Shown here piece by piece: positions 35,156-45,056 of a stretch of DNA of 64,000 nucleotides. The position numbers and the translations under genes are program-made. The notes below the pieces were generated by a model, which worked only from the letters and a program-made list of their open reading frames with translations, was not told where the DNA came from and searched no databases. The DNA comes from JBCDAP01 sp038747915 (GTDB lineage Bacteria; Planctomycetota; Phycisphaerae; Phycisphaerales; UBA1924), in contig JBCDJJ010000002.1 in NCBI GenBank assembly GCA_038747915.1, positions 1 through 64,000 on the forward strand. Reading direction: 5' to 3'. Position 1 is the first letter of the stretch. Every line of letters starts with the position of its first letter.

Positions 35156-35253
35156 GGTGGAGGAGGCACCCTGCCTCCGCGAACTCCGACACCGGTCTTC
35201 CAGAGCCCCAACCCCGATGCACGGCGATGCGGAGGCTGGAAGCCTCCGCCACC
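35156..35253. repeat. Inverted pair of 28-bp REP-like hairpin elements (pair B)
   Basis: Copy 1 at 35156-35183 begins GGTGGAGGAGGC and folds as a 7-bp stem with CCC loop; copy 2 at 35226-35253, on the other strand, folds as a 9-bp stem. They match at 21 of 28 positions and copy 1 matches pair A (18255) at about 20 of 28, the stem differences being compensatory. The pair sits between two divergent start sites. Confidence 0.6.
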
Positions 35254-35258
35254 GCGCC

Positions 35259-35264
35259 TACGAT
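35259..35264 (+). promoter_or_regulatory. -10 box TACGAT, leaderless-type, for hrpA
   Basis: TACGAT ends 7 nt before the ATG at 35272; no SD lies between. Confidence 0.45.
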
Positions 35265-35271
35265 CCGCGTC

Positions 35272-38200
35272 ATGTCCGACGGCAAAGCCCATGCCGCACC
35301 GGGCGATCCTCCGATCACCGTGGAACGCCTCCGACGCAAGCTCAGGCGGTGCATGCGCGATGACCGTGCGCGCCTGAGCAAACGGCTCCGCGGTGTCGAG
35401 CGGGCCAAACAGGCCGGCAAGCCGATCAATCACCCCCTCGGGCAGATCAAACGCGATCTCGAGAAGGCGCTCGAGCGCCGACGGGTGCGGGCCGAGGCGT
35501 GCCCCGCGGTCACCTTCCCGGAAGAGCTGCCGGTCTCGGCGCGGCGAGCCGAGATCGCCGAGGCGATCGAGCACCACCAGGTAGTCGTCGTGTGCGGCGA
35601 GACCGGCTCGGGCAAAACGACCCAGCTCCCCAAGATCTGCCTCGAACTCGGCCGCGGCATCGACGGCGTGATCGGGCACACCCAGCCGCGGCGGCTCGCA
35701 GCCCGCTCCGTCGCCCGCCGCATCGCCGACGAATTGAAGGTGCCCTTCGGCAAACAGGTCGGCGCCAAAGTCCGCTTCACCGACGAGACCGGCCCCGACA
35801 CCCTCGTCAAGCTCATGACCGACGGCATCCTCCTCGCCGAGACGCAGCGGGACCGCCGGCTCGAGCGCTACGACACCATCATCATCGACGAGGCGCACGA
35901 ACGGTCGCTCAACATCGACTTCCTGCTGGGCTATCTCCGCGAGGTGCTGCCCAAGCGACGGGACCTCAAGATCATCGTGACGAGTGCCACGATCGATCCT
36001 CACCGGTTCGCCGATCACTTCGCACCCGCGGTCGAGGGCGGTGAGGTCCCGGTGATCGAGGTGTCGGGGCGGACCTACCCGGTGGAGGTGCGGTACCGCC
36101 CGCTGCGTGTGGATCGCGTGGAAGACGAGGGCGGCGAGGACGCCGGCGTGGAAGAGGTCGACCTGATCGATGGCGTGATCGCGGCCCTCGATGAAGCCGA
36201 ACCGTTCGACCCGACCGGGCACGCGCTGGTGTTCATGCCCGGCGAGCGCGAGATCCGCGACACCGCGGAGGCCCTCGAAGAGCACTTCGCGAAGCGTCGC
36301 AAGGATGTCGAAATCATGCCCCTGTTCGCGCGCCTGTCGCCGGCGGATCAGCAGCGGATCTTCGCGCCGACCAAGAAACGCCGCGTGGTGATCGCCACCA
36401 ACATCGCCGAGACCTCGCTCACCGTGCCGGGTATCACGGTCGTGATCGACCCGGGGCTGGCACGTGTGAACCGGTACTCGGCCCGGAGCAAAGTCCAGCG
36501 GCTGCCCATCGAGGCGATCAGCCGGGCCTCGGCCGATCAGCGGAAAGGGCGGTGCGGCCGCATCGCGCCCGGGCTGTGCATCCGACTCTACGACGAGGCG
36601 GAGTTCGAGACCCGCCCCGAGTTCACCGATCCCGAGATCGTGCGCACGAACCTGGCCTCTGTCGTGCTGCAGATGCTCGCGCTGAGGCTCGGCGACATCG
36701 AGCGGTTCCCGTTCGTCGAGCGCCCCGAGAAGCGGCAGATCCGCGATGGCGTCGACACGCTCCGCGAGCTCGGCGCGATCGACGAGGAGAAGAACCTCAC
36801 GGATGTCGGCCGCGAGCTGGCCAAGCTGCCCGTCGATCCGCGGATCGGGCGGATGATCCTCGCCGCGACCGACGAGCGGTGCCTGGAGGATGTGCTCGTG
36901 ATCGCCGCGGGCCTCTCGATCCAGGATCCGCGGCTGCGCCCGGCCGACAAGCGGAACGAGGCGGACACCGCGCACGAGGTGTTCGCGCACGAGATGAGCG
37001 ACTTCCTGGCGCTCGTGAACGTGTGGTCGTGGTACCGAAAGGAACGCAAGAAGCTCTCGGGCCGCAAGCTCATGGCCGCGTGCCGCGACCGCTTCGTGTC
37101 ACACCTGCGGATGCGAGAGTGGGAGGATGTACACCGTCAACTCCGCGAGCTGTGCGAGGAACTGGGGTACAAAGCGCGCGGCGACAAGGGCGACTACGCG
37201 CAGGTTCACCGGGCGCTGCTCGCGGGACTGCTCTCCAACGTCGGCAACAAGAAGAACAAGGTCGACTACAACGCGCCGCACGGGCTCGGCTTCAACCTGC
37301 ACCCCGGCTCGGTGCTCTTTCAGGAGAAGCCGGGGTGGGTAATGGCCTCGGAGATCGTGCGCACCGAGCGAACATTCGCACGTGTGTGCGCACAGATCGA
37401 GCCGAAGTGGATCGAGCAGGTCGGCGCGCACCTCATCGCCAAGCGGTACCAGGACCCGCGGTGGAGCGAGCGCCGCGGGAAGGTGCTGGCGATCGAGCAC
37501 ACATCGCTCTTCGGGCTCCCGATCTACTCGCACCACAACACCGATTACTCGGGTGTCAACCCCGCCGAGGCCAGAGAGCTGTTCATCCATCACGCCCTGG
37601 TTGAGGGCGAGTACGGCGGCGAGCCGGCGTTCCTGGCCCACAACGCGGCCATGATCGCCACCGTCGAAGAGATGGAGCATAAGGCGCGGCAGCGGGACAT
37701 CCTCGTCGAGAAGAGCGTGCGCTACGCGTTCTACGACGAGCGCGTGCCGCGAGACATCACCAATCGCGAACGGTTCGAGCGGTGGTTCGCGAACGAGGTG
37801 AAACGCGAGCCAGCGCTGCTCCGGATGACCGAGGGCGATCTCATCGACGCCGGCGCCTCGGCGGTCGAGGCGGCCAAGTTCCCCGATGCGCTGCCGGTGG
37901 GCGAATCATCGCTGCCCCTCACCTATGCGCACACGCCCGGTGAGAAGAGCGACGGTGTGACCATGACGGTGCCGCTCGAGGCGCTGCCCAATGTCGATGC
38001 GCACCGCGCGGAGTGGCTCGTGCCGGGCCTGCGCACCGAAAAGGTCGAGTCACTCCTCAAGACGCTCCCGAAGCCGATCCGGCGGCAGTTCGTGCCGCTC
38101 AAGGAGTACGCCGAGCGCGTCGCGATCGAACTCGGCGAGCAGGTGGCCGAGGGTAGCTTCCGCGACGCGGTCAAAGCCGTGCTCGAACGGCTGAGCGGTG

Positions 38201-39261
38201 TCCCCATCCCGGATGACGCCCTGCGCCGCGAACAGCTCCCCGAGCACCTGCGGATGAACTTTCGTGTGGTCGATGCGGGCGGAGAGGTCGTCGAGGAAGG
38301 GCGCGACCTGCCGACGATCCGACAGAAGCTCAGCAAGGAACTGCAGGCTCGACTCACCGACGTGGCCGACGAGGCCTACCGACGCGATGGGATCACCGCG
38401 TGGGACTTCGGCGACCTGCCCGAGTCGGTCGAGTTCGAGCGGGCCGGCGCAAGCGTGCGCGGGTTCCCGGCGCTGGTCGACAAGGGCGGGTCGGTCTCGC
38501 TCCGGCTCTTGGGCACCCGAACACTTGCGGATTACGCGACGGTGCGGGGGCTGCGGCGATTGTTCCTGTTCGAGGTCGGCCGCGAGGTGGCGTACCAGAT
38601 CGAGCACCTGCCCGGGGCGGACCGGACATTGGCGTACGCCGCGACGCTCCCGGGCGGCGGCCTAAGCACGTCGGCGCTCGCGGACCAGATCGCAGCGGTC
38701 GCGGTGGACCTCGCCTTTCTGAAAGGCCGCGAGATCGTGCGCACGCGGGAGGCCTTCACAGCGAGGCTCGACGAGGGATGGCACCGGGTCGGCCAAGCTG
38801 CGAGCGAGGCGGCGGACCTCGCGCACCGGATCCTTGCGGCCCGACACGCGCTGCTGCTCGATCTCGAAGGACCGGTGACGAAGCGGTTCTCAGCCGCAAC
38901 ACGGGATGTGTCCGCCCAGCTTGCCGCACTGTGCCCGCAGAACCTCATGGTCGTCATACCGACGGAGTGGCTCGGTCACCTGCCGCGGTATTTGTCGGCT
39001 GCGCGCATGAGGCTCTCGAAGGTCCGCACCGAGACCGAGGACCGCGACCGTGCGCACACCGCCGAGGTCAACCGCTTCGAACAGATGTACAACGCGGGGC
39101 TTCGGTCGGGCCGGCACGGCGGCGTGCCATCACCGGAGCTGGTGCGGTACCGGTGGATGATCGAGGAGCTGCGCGTGTCGCTCTTCGCCCAGGAACTCGG
39201 AACGAGCGCTCCGGTCTCAGCAAAGCGGCTCACGAAGCTCTACGAGCAGGCGATGGCGTGA
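35272..39261 (+). CDS. hrpA: ATP-dependent RNA helicase HrpA
   Basis: HrpA is a DEAH-box 3'-5' RNA helicase, linked in other bacteria to mRNA processing and rescue of stalled ribosomes. The 1329-residue protein has motif I GETGSGKTTQLPK near 110-122, motif II DEAH near 206-209, SATID, the RecA2 motifs TNIAETSLTVPG and RKGRCGR, then the helicase-associated and OB-fold regions and the long HrpA-specific C-terminal region (about 600 residues). Length matches the family. I chose the ATG at 35272 on the TACGAT box; upstream in-frame codons read through the REP-like repeats. Its last 22 bp overlap the convergent deacetylase gene. Confidence 0.94.
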   Translation: MSDGKAHAAPGDPPITVERLRRKLRRCMRDDRARLSKRLRGVERAKQAGKPINHPLGQIKRDLEKALERRRVRAEACPAVTFPEELPVSARRAEIAEAIEHHQVVVVCGETGSGKTTQLPKICLELGRGIDGVIGHTQPRRLAARSVARRIADELKVPFGKQVGAKVRFTDETGPDTLVKLMTDGILLAETQRDRRLERYDTIIIDEAHERSLNIDFLLGYLREVLPKRRDLKIIVTSATIDPHRFADHFAPAVEGGEVPVIEVSGRTYPVEVRYRPLRVDRVEDEGGEDAGVEEVDLIDGVIAALDEAEPFDPTGHALVFMPGEREIRDTAEALEEHFAKRRKDVEIMPLFARLSPADQQRIFAPTKKRRVVIATNIAETSLTVPGITVVIDPGLARVNRYSARSKVQRLPIEAISRASADQRKGRCGRIAPGLCIRLYDEAEFETRPEFTDPEIVRTNLASVVLQMLALRLGDIERFPFVERPEKRQIRDGVDTLRELGAIDEEKNLTDVGRELAKLPVDPRIGRMILAATDERCLEDVLVIAAGLSIQDPRLRPADKRNEADTAHEVFAHEMSDFLALVNVWSWYRKERKKLSGRKLMAACRDRFVSHLRMREWEDVHRQLRELCEELGYKARGDKGDYAQVHRALLAGLLSNVGNKKNKVDYNAPHGLGFNLHPGSVLFQEKPGWVMASEIVRTERTFARVCAQIEPKWIEQVGAHLIAKRYQDPRWSERRGKVLAIEHTSLFGLPIYSHHNTDYSGVNPAEARELFIHHALVEGEYGGEPAFLAHNAAMIATVEEMEHKARQRDILVEKSVRYAFYDERVPRDITNRERFERWFANEVKREPALLRMTEGDLIDAGASAVEAAKFPDALPVGESSLPLTYAHTPGEKSDGVTMTVPLEALPNVDAHRAEWLVPGLRTEKVESLLKTLPKPIRRQFVPLKEYAERVAIELGEQVAEGSFRDAVKAVLERLSGVPIPDDALRREQLPEHLRMNFRVVDAGGEVVEEGRDLPTIRQKLSKELQARLTDVADEAYRRDGITAWDFGDLPESVEFERAGASVRGFPALVDKGGSVSLRLLGTRTLADYATVRGLRRLFLFEVGREVAYQIEHLPGADRTLAYAATLPGGGLSTSALADQIAAVAVDLAFLKGREIVRTREAFTARLDEGWHRVGQAASEAADLAHRILAARHALLLDLEGPVTKRFSAATRDVSAQLAALCPQNLMVVIPTEWLGHLPRYLSAARMRLSKVRTETEDRDRAHTAEVNRFEQMYNAGLRSGRHGGVPSPELVRYRWMIEELRVSLFAQELGTSAPVSAKRLTKLYEQAMA

Positions 39262-40211
39262 GGACCGGCCTGGGCGAAGACCCGGATGGCCTCGCGGTAC
39301 ATCACGGCGTGATTCGCCGCGGTCTGCTCCGGCGTGGGCGAGTAGCCGCCGCTCAGCAGCAGGCAGAGCGGGACGCCGAGTGTGCGCACCCACTCGCACA
39401 CCATGCGGTCGCGAGCGGTCAGATCCCCTTGGGTGAGCCCCAGCCGGCCGAACTTGTCATCGGCGAGCACATCGACCCCGCCGAGATATACGATGAGATC
39501 CGGTGAGCCACCGGCGCGCGCGCAGACGCGGTCGGGCAGGGCGCTCAGCTCGGCCTCAAGCCCTCGCAGGTACGCATCGCCACCGAGCCGGTCGTCGAGG
39601 GGCACATCTCGGTCGCTGCGCTCCTTTTTGAGCGGGAAGTTGTTCCGCCCGTGCATCGAAAACGTGAAGAGGTGGGGGCAGTCCGCGAGGCAGGCCGCGG
39701 TGCCGTTGCCTTGGTGAACATCGAGATCAACCACCAGCGCGCGCTCGATCGCGCCCTCCTGGCGGAGCACTGTGAGGGCGACCGCGACATCGTTGAGCAC
39801 GCAGAAGCCCTCGGCGTGGGCCGGCATGGCGTGGTGAGTCCCCCCGGCAAGGTTACCCGCGATGCCATCGGAAAGAGCCATCCGCATGGCGTTGATGGTG
39901 CCCTGCACCGCGAGCCGGCTCCGGCGGACCAGCCGCTCGGTCCACGGGAAGCCCATTCGGCGGACCGCTGAGCGGGCCATCGTGCCGGTGCGAAGGGCGG
40001 CAAGATAGGCTGGATCGTGGATCAGCGCGAGCGAGCGCCATGGGCACGGTTCGGGCTCGATGATGCTCGCGGGGGCGATCAATTCATCCGCGAGCAGTTG
40101 ATCGCGCAGCGCCGAGAACTTTTCCATCGGAAATGAGTGCCTCGGGGGCAACGGGATCACATAGTCGGGGTGGAAGCTGACGCGCACGGCCGACTGTACG
40201 CCGTTTCGCAT
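39240..40211 (-). CDS. Histone-deacetylase-family amidohydrolase
   Basis: The 323-residue zinc amidohydrolase has GGTHHAMPAHAEGFCVLND at 123-141 (catalytic His126-His127) and VVDLDVHQGNGTA at 160-172 (zinc ligands Asp162, His166 region), with YLGGVDVLADDKFG and the late LSGGYSP. The bacterial family removes acetyl groups from acetylpolyamines, acetyl-lysine or other amides; the substrate is unknown here. The ATG at 40211 begins at VQSAVRVSFHPDY; upstream residues in frame look non-coding. It is divergent from the Tad operon and shares a 91-bp gap that contains a palindrome. Confidence 0.88.
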   Translation of the reverse strand: MRNGVQSAVRVSFHPDYVIPLPPRHSFPMEKFSALRDQLLADELIAPASIIEPEPCPWRSLALIHDPAYLAALRTGTMARSAVRRMGFPWTERLVRRSRLAVQGTINAMRMALSDGIAGNLAGGTHHAMPAHAEGFCVLNDVAVALTVLRQEGAIERALVVDLDVHQGNGTAACLADCPHLFTFSMHGRNNFPLKKERSDRDVPLDDRLGGDAYLRGLEAELSALPDRVCARAGGSPDLIVYLGGVDVLADDKFGRLGLTQGDLTARDRMVCEWVRTLGVPLCLLLSGGYSPTPEQTAANHAVMYREAIRVFAQAGPHAIACS

Positions 40212-40216
40212 CACGC

Positions 40217-40247
40217 TTGTGGCGATCGGTGGCCGATCGGGTATCTT
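40217..40247 (+). promoter_or_regulatory. Candidate promoter and operator-like palindrome of the Tad operon
   Basis: TTGTGG at 40217-40222 and TATCTT at 40242-40247 (19-nt spacing) flank a perfect 7-bp palindrome CGATCGG-tgg-CCGATCG at 40223-40239. A regulator bound there could block the promoter. It is also just upstream of the divergent deacetylase gene. Confidence 0.35.
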
Positions 40248-40302
40248 CGCCGTGTCGGGGCTCGGGCTCCGTCGACAGCACCACGCTCCGCGGGAGGCCG
40301 GC

Positions 40303-41169
40303 ATGAACGCGAACTCGCTCATCCTGATCGTTGCGGCAGGGTGCGGCCTCCTGGCGGCCGTTCTGGGATTCCTCTTCCTTTCCCAGGCACGCACGAGCCA
40401 GGCGCCGCCTCAGACATACGTCGACACCGTGCAGGTGATGGTGGCGAAGGCCGACCTGCCCGCGGGCCTGCGGATCGAGACGGACCGCGACCTCGAGCCC
40501 ATGGAGATCCCAGCGACCTCGGGCATGTACGCCCGTGCGTTCAAGCCGGACGAGGCCGGCGAGCTTCAGGGCGTGGAACTCGAGATGCCGCTCCGTGTGG
40601 GCGACCCCCTGCTGTACACGCACCTGCGGGGCTTCACCCAGCTTGACTTTCCCGAGCAGCTCCGTGCGATGACGATCCCAGCGGACGAGCTCCGTGCGAT
40701 CGGCGGCCTGCTGGTCCCGGGGGACCGCATCGACATCCTCTTAACACAGGAGGAGGTCGCCGAGGCCCCATCGATCCCGACCGCGTCCACACCGCAGCCG
40801 GTGGCGAGCAGCGATCCGACCTCGCCCGACGAGATTCTCTCGCAGCTGTTCAGCGCCTCGCTCGGCCAGTCAATGCCCGGTGGCGGGGGCGGCACGGGCG
40901 TCTTCAACACGACGCTGGTGCTCGAGAACGTGCGTGTGATCGCGATCGATGATCGCTTGACCGGGACTCGACTCGAGTTCGCAGCGCTCACGCTCGATCC
41001 CGAGCGTTCTGGCTCGCTCAATGTGCCGGGGACGATCACGCTCGAGGTCACCCGCGAGCAGGCCGTGCAGTATCTCAACGCGACGGGTGGTGGGCAGAGG
41101 TCGGTCACGCTGCTCCTCCGCTCGCCTCGGGAGAACCGTCCGATCGCCGACGTCGAGCCGCTCGGCTGA
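40303..41169 (+). CDS. cpaB: Flp/Tad pilus assembly protein CpaB (RcpC)
   Basis: The 288-residue protein has one N-terminal membrane helix (ILIVAAGCGLLAAVLGFLFL), a SAF domain (about 42-105, VMVAKADLPAGLRIETDRDL) and the RcpC/CpaB region (TIPADELRAIGGLLVPGDRIDILL; VRVIAIDDRL; LEVTREQAVQYLNATGGG). It is periplasmic and in other bacteria works with the secretin of the Tad apparatus. The ATG follows GGGAGG. It is the first gene of a six-gene plus-strand run; the FHA-ATPase starts 28 bp later. Confidence 0.9.
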   Translation: MNANSLILIVAAGCGLLAAVLGFLFLSQARTSQAPPQTYVDTVQVMVAKADLPAGLRIETDRDLEPMEIPATSGMYARAFKPDEAGELQGVELEMPLRVGDPLLYTHLRGFTQLDFPEQLRAMTIPADELRAIGGLLVPGDRIDILLTQEEVAEAPSIPTASTPQPVASSDPTSPDEILSQLFSASLGQSMPGGGGGTGVFNTTLVLENVRVIAIDDRLTGTRLEFAALTLDPERSGSLNVPGTITLEVTREQAVQYLNATGGGQRSVTLLLRSPRENRPIADVEPLG

Positions 41170-41197
41170 ACCAACGCCCGTTGTTGGAGGTCCACGT

Positions 41198-43078
41198 ATG
41201 CGCGTGGTCGTGCAAGACACGCTCAAGAACAGCCGGTGGGTGGCCTACGAGGGCAGCGCCGGCTTCGTGATCGGGCGCGATGGGGCCTGCGAGGTCTCGC
41301 TCTCGACGAGCAAGTTCGTTTCTCGTCGTCACGCGCAGGTCGACCGAGCCGAGGAGGGATGGCGGCTCGAGGTGCTCACCGGGGCGACGCCGATCGTCGT
41401 CGACGGGCAGCAGGTGGCGCCGGGCCAGTCGGCGACGGTGGACGAGGGCAGCTCGCTCCGCATCGCCGAGTTCGCGATCACGCTCGAACCGGAGATGCAC
41501 GCCGACGGGGCGATCTCGCACGAGGACAGCATCGACGAGCTGCAGCGAGAGCTGCACGGCTCGGTGCTTCGGCGGCTCGACCTGCGGCGGTCGGGCGCGT
41601 CGTCGATGGAGGCCACGAGCGACAGCCTGGAGCAGATCGATGCGATCATCGACGATCTGCTGCACCATGATTTCCAGTCGCGGATCGTGGACACACCGGA
41701 GGTTCGCAACCGCTTCCTGGCGATCGCACTCCAGACCCGTCTGATGTTCGAGATGGGCCGGCGGTCGGGCGAGAACACCACGGATTCGAGCGAGATCGAG
41801 ACACCCGGGCGGAACGCTGTGCTCGAGGAGCAGGTGCTCGACTACGTCAATCGGTTGATCCGCCGGCTCGAGCTCGAGCTGACACCCGAGGCGGGTGATC
41901 GTGACTTCGACCGGATTGAGGCGCGCTTCGTCGAGGTCACCGAGACGCTGATCAACGAGATCCCAGCGAATGTGCAGTTCTACCTGGTGAGCCAGTTGCT
42001 CAAGAAACAGCTGTGCGACATCATCTTCGGCCTCGGCCCGCTGCAGGATCTGCTGGACACGCCGAACATCAGCGAGATCATGATCGTCTCGCCGCGCGAT
42101 GTGTACGTGGAGCGCAGCGGGCGCGTGATCAAGAGCAACCGCACCTTCCTCGGCGACGAGCAGTTGCTGAGCGTGATCGAGCGGATCGTGAGCCCGCTTG
42201 GCCGCCGCATCGACATGTCAACGCCGCTGGTCGACGCTCGTCTGCGCGACGGTTCTCGCGTGAACGCGGTGATCCGCCCGCTCGCGCTCAAGGGGCCGTG
42301 CCTGACGATCCGGCGCTTCCCATCGCACCAGATCTCGGCGGAGGACCTGGTCAAGTGGCGGTCGCTCACTAACGCGGCTCGTGCGCTGATCGAGGGGACC
42401 GTCAAAACGCGCAAGAACGTGCTGGTCGCGGGCGGCACGGGCTCGGGCAAGACGACGATGCTCAACGTGCTGAGTTCGTTCATCCCCGAGAGCGAGCGGA
42501 TCGTGACGATCGAGGATGCGGCCGAGCTACAGCTTCAGCAGGAGCACGTGGTGAGCCTGGAGACGCGTCCGCCCAACGTCGAGGGCAAGGGCGCGTACAC
42601 CATCCGCGACCTTGTGAAGAACGCGCTGCGCATGCGGCCGGATCGCATCATCGTCGGCGAGTGCCGCGGCGACGAGGCGTTCGACATGGTGCAGGCCATG
42701 AACACCGGCCACGCCGGCTCGATGACCACGGTGCACTCGAACTCCGCGCGCGATGCGCTGTTCCGCCTGGAGACCATGTTCCTGATGGCGGTCGAGATCC
42801 CGCTTCAGGCCGTCCGGCGGCAGCTGGCCCAGGCGCTGGATCTTGTGGTGTACGTGGAGCGTCTGCGTGGCGGTCGCCGCATGTGCACGCAGATCACCGA
42901 GGTCGGGGACATCAACCCGATGACAGCCGAGATCGAGACGCGGGACATCATGGTCAGGGTGGGCGAGGGGCAGGAGGCGGAGCTGTCGCCCACTGGGTAC
43001 ATGCCCGCCTACCTCGGCGAGATGGTCGAGAAGGACATGATCGACCTGGACCTATGGTTCGACGAGGTGTCGGCATGA
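41198..43078 (+). CDS. cpaF: Tad pilus ATPase TadA/CpaF with N-terminal FHA domain
   Basis: The 626-residue protein joins an N-terminal FHA domain (about 10-97) to a TadA/CpaF secretion ATPase (about 200-620). The FHA core residues are present: FVIGRDG with Arg27, then SRRHAQ with Ser42 and His45, so it should bind phosphothreonine peptides. The ATPase has Walker A GGTGSGKT at 412-419, [10 protein letters not shown] (Asp box), Walker [10 protein letters not shown] and the His box [13 protein letters not shown]. CpaF normally lacks an FHA domain. It powers Flp pilus assembly or retraction at the inner membrane. It follows TTGGAGG, and its TGA overlaps the ATG of tadB. Confidence 0.92.
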   Translation: MRVVVQDTLKNSRWVAYEGSAGFVIGRDGACEVSLSTSKFVSRRHAQVDRAEEGWRLEVLTGATPIVVDGQQVAPGQSATVDEGSSLRIAEFAITLEPEMHADGAISHEDSIDELQRELHGSVLRRLDLRRSGASSMEATSDSLEQIDAIIDDLLHHDFQSRIVDTPEVRNRFLAIALQTRLMFEMGRRSGENTTDSSEIETPGRNAVLEEQVLDYVNRLIRRLELELTPEAGDRDFDRIEARFVEVTETLINEIPANVQFYLVSQLLKKQLCDIIFGLGPLQDLLDTPNISEIMIVSPRDVYVERSGRVIKSNRTFLGDEQLLSVIERIVSPLGRRIDMSTPLVDARLRDGSRVNAVIRPLALKGPCLTIRRFPSHQISAEDLVKWRSLTNAARALIEGTVKTRKNVLVAGGTGSGKTTMLNVLSSFIPESERIVTIEDAAELQLQQEHVVSLETRPPNVEGKGAYTIRDLVKNALRMRPDRIIVGECRGDEAFDMVQAMNTGHAGSMTTVHSNSARDALFRLETMFLMAVEIPLQAVRRQLAQALDLVVYVERLRGGRRMCTQITEVGDINPMTAEIETRDIMVRVGEGQEAELSPTGYMPAYLGEMVEKDMIDLDLWFDEVSA

Positions 43079-43920
43079 GCGTGCTGCAACTGGGGGCAGC
43101 GGTCGCGGTGGGCGGCGGGGTCGGGGCGGCGATCATCGCGCTGCAGAACCCGATCCTGAGCAGGTGGCGGCAGGACAACTCGTGGCTGCGCGAGCGGCTG
43201 TATCAGTTCTCGCCCGAGCCGGCGAAGACCGAGCAGTGGGTCGCACTGATCTACATCGGCATCTTCCTGAGCTTCTTCGTGCTGCTGTTCCTCACGCTCA
43301 ACGTATTCATTGCGCTCGCGCTGATGATCGCGGTGATGTTTATCCCACGGATGCTGCTCGACCGCGCGTGGAACACGCGGAAAAAGAAGATCGACGAGCA
43401 GCTTCCCGTCGCGGTGGCGCAGATGGCCAATGGCGTCGGGTCGGGTATGACGCTCGTTCAGTCGATCGAGCGGCTCGCCGAACGGGCGCCCGAGCCGATC
43501 CGCACCGAGTTCCGCGTCATCTCGAATCAGTGGAAGCACGGCTCGGATCTGACGCAGGCGATCGACGAGGCCCGGCGGCGTCTGGATCTGCCCAACTTCA
43601 ACCTGTTCTCGTCGGCGCTCTCGATCAATGCGCAGATGGGCGGCAACGTGGTGACCACGCTCGACCGGCTCGCACAGTCGCTCGAGGGCATCCAAGAGAT
43701 GCAGCACGAGGTGCTCACCGCGACGGCCGAGGGGCGGATGTCCATCAAGTTCTTGATGGCGGCGCCGCTGGTGTTCCTGGTGCTGTTGTGCTTCATTAAC
43801 TTCACGGGCGTGGTGCTGCTCTTCACCGAGCCGCTCGGCCGCGTGCTGCTGGGCTTGGCGTTGCTCCTGGACGCGATCGGCGTGGCCTGGGCGTGGAAGA
43901 TCGTGAACGCGGATATCTGA
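43075..43920 (+). CDS. tadB: Tad pilus inner-membrane protein TadB
   Basis: The 281-residue membrane protein has a T2SSF domain: an N-terminal helix, helices near VALIYIGIFLSFFVLLFL and LNVFIALALMIAVMFI, the cytoplasmic core LPVAVAQMANGVGSGMTLVQSIERLA and the final pair (LVFLVLLCFINF, LGLALLLDAIGVAWAW). TadB and TadC form the platform on which CpaF acts. The start overlaps the cpaF stop (ATGA); tadC begins 7 bp after its end. Confidence 0.9.
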   Translation: MSVLQLGAAVAVGGGVGAAIIALQNPILSRWRQDNSWLRERLYQFSPEPAKTEQWVALIYIGIFLSFFVLLFLTLNVFIALALMIAVMFIPRMLLDRAWNTRKKKIDEQLPVAVAQMANGVGSGMTLVQSIERLAERAPEPIRTEFRVISNQWKHGSDLTQAIDEARRRLDLPNFNLFSSALSINAQMGGNVVTTLDRLAQSLEGIQEMQHEVLTATAEGRMSIKFLMAAPLVFLVLLCFINFTGVVLLFTEPLGRVLLGLALLLDAIGVAWAWKIVNADI

Positions 43921-43927
43921 GGCGCCG

Positions 43928-44974
43928 ATGAACGACACCGCCCATCTGATCACGCTCGGTGCCCTCCCCGAGGCCCCCCTGCTGCTGATCGCGACCCTGT
44001 CGTTCGCGGTGTCGATCGCGGCGGTGGTGTACCTCGCGGGGATGCAGCTGCTCACCAAGAAGGCGGCGACCATCGGCTCGGTCGTGGCCGCTTCGGAAGC
44101 GCGGCTCGCGGCGAACCGCGACCGGATGAAGAACGCCTCGGCGACCTTCCGCCTCGGCCTCGCCCTCGCGCCGCTCGTCACCCCGCTTGCTGATCGATTG
44201 ATCAAACCCGAGCAGCGGGCCGAGTTGCTCGAGTTCTACGGCCGCGCGGGGTACCCCGGCGGGCTCGACGAGGACGAAGTGGTCGCCTTCGCGTATATGC
44301 AGGCGATCGGGCTCGGGATCGGACTCGCGGTGGTGGTGTCGCTCGCGGGGTTGGTGTTCTTGGGCAACCCGCTCACGGTGGTGCTCGGGCTCGTGCTGCT
44401 GCTGGCGATGGTGCTGCTCGGGCCCGGGCTCGCCAAGAGCAACTACCAATCGACCGCGACCAAGCGCGAGAAGGCGATCATCCGCGTGTTCCCGTACGTG
44501 GTCGACCTGCTGGTGCTCACGATGAAGTCGGGTGCCTCGCTCCAGCTCGCGTTGCAGCGGGTGACGGTGGACTACCGCGGGCACCCTGTCGCCGAGGAGT
44601 TCAACGCCACGATCGCCGACATCGAGATGGGGTCGACCGCTCGTCAGGGCTTCGAGAACCTCGCGCGGCGCGTGCCGATCAAGATCATCACCGCGTTCGT
44701 GGACGACATCGTGCAGAGCGAGGAGCTCGGCCAGCCTGTTGCCGAGGCCCTCGAGCGGCTGAGCGACCGGATCCGAGTGCGCCGGATCCAGGATGCACGG
44801 GCGACCGCGGGCGATGCCAAGGTGAAGGTGCTCGTGCCATCGGTGCTCGTGATGTTCAGCTCGCTCATCATGCTCATGGCGCCCTTCGTGATGAGCTGGC
44901 AGGCGGGCGGGTTCGACACCAACGCGCCGCAGCAGGACGGGCCGGGCGGCCCGCCGCCGGAGGGCGAGCAATGA
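43928..44974 (+). CDS. tadC: Tad pilus inner-membrane protein TadC
   Basis: The 348-residue protein is the second T2SSF platform subunit. It has an N-terminal membrane helix, a pair of helices near 130-180, the cytoplasmic core VFPYVVDLLVLTMKSGASLQ and a C-terminal helix (VPSVLVMFSSLIMLMAPFVM) with a Pro/Gly-rich tail. The last codons overlap a tiny ATGA-coupled frame of 33 codons, which I do not count as a gene. Next gene begins about 80 bp downstream. Confidence 0.9.
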   Translation: MNDTAHLITLGALPEAPLLLIATLSFAVSIAAVVYLAGMQLLTKKAATIGSVVAASEARLAANRDRMKNASATFRLGLALAPLVTPLADRLIKPEQRAELLEFYGRAGYPGGLDEDEVVAFAYMQAIGLGIGLAVVVSLAGLVFLGNPLTVVLGLVLLLAMVLLGPGLAKSNYQSTATKREKAIIRVFPYVVDLLVLTMKSGASLQLALQRVTVDYRGHPVAEEFNATIADIEMGSTARQGFENLARRVPIKIITAFVDDIVQSEELGQPVAEALERLSDRIRVRRIQDARATAGDAKVKVLVPSVLVMFSSLIMLMAPFVMSWQAGGFDTNAPQQDGPGGPPPEGEQ

Positions 44975-45056
44975 CCACCGGTCGCGCCATCACCACGCAC
45001 ACCGCGCAGGGCGACCGAACACTCGGCGCCCGGGCTACCGGCCCATGGGAGGACGC

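Noticed and set aside
34276..36990. A 904-codon minus-strand frame that joins the SMP-30 gene to upstream sequence
   Set aside because: The N-terminal ~620 residues are antisense to hrpA with no family match; the SMP-30 fold starts at the ATG at 35133.
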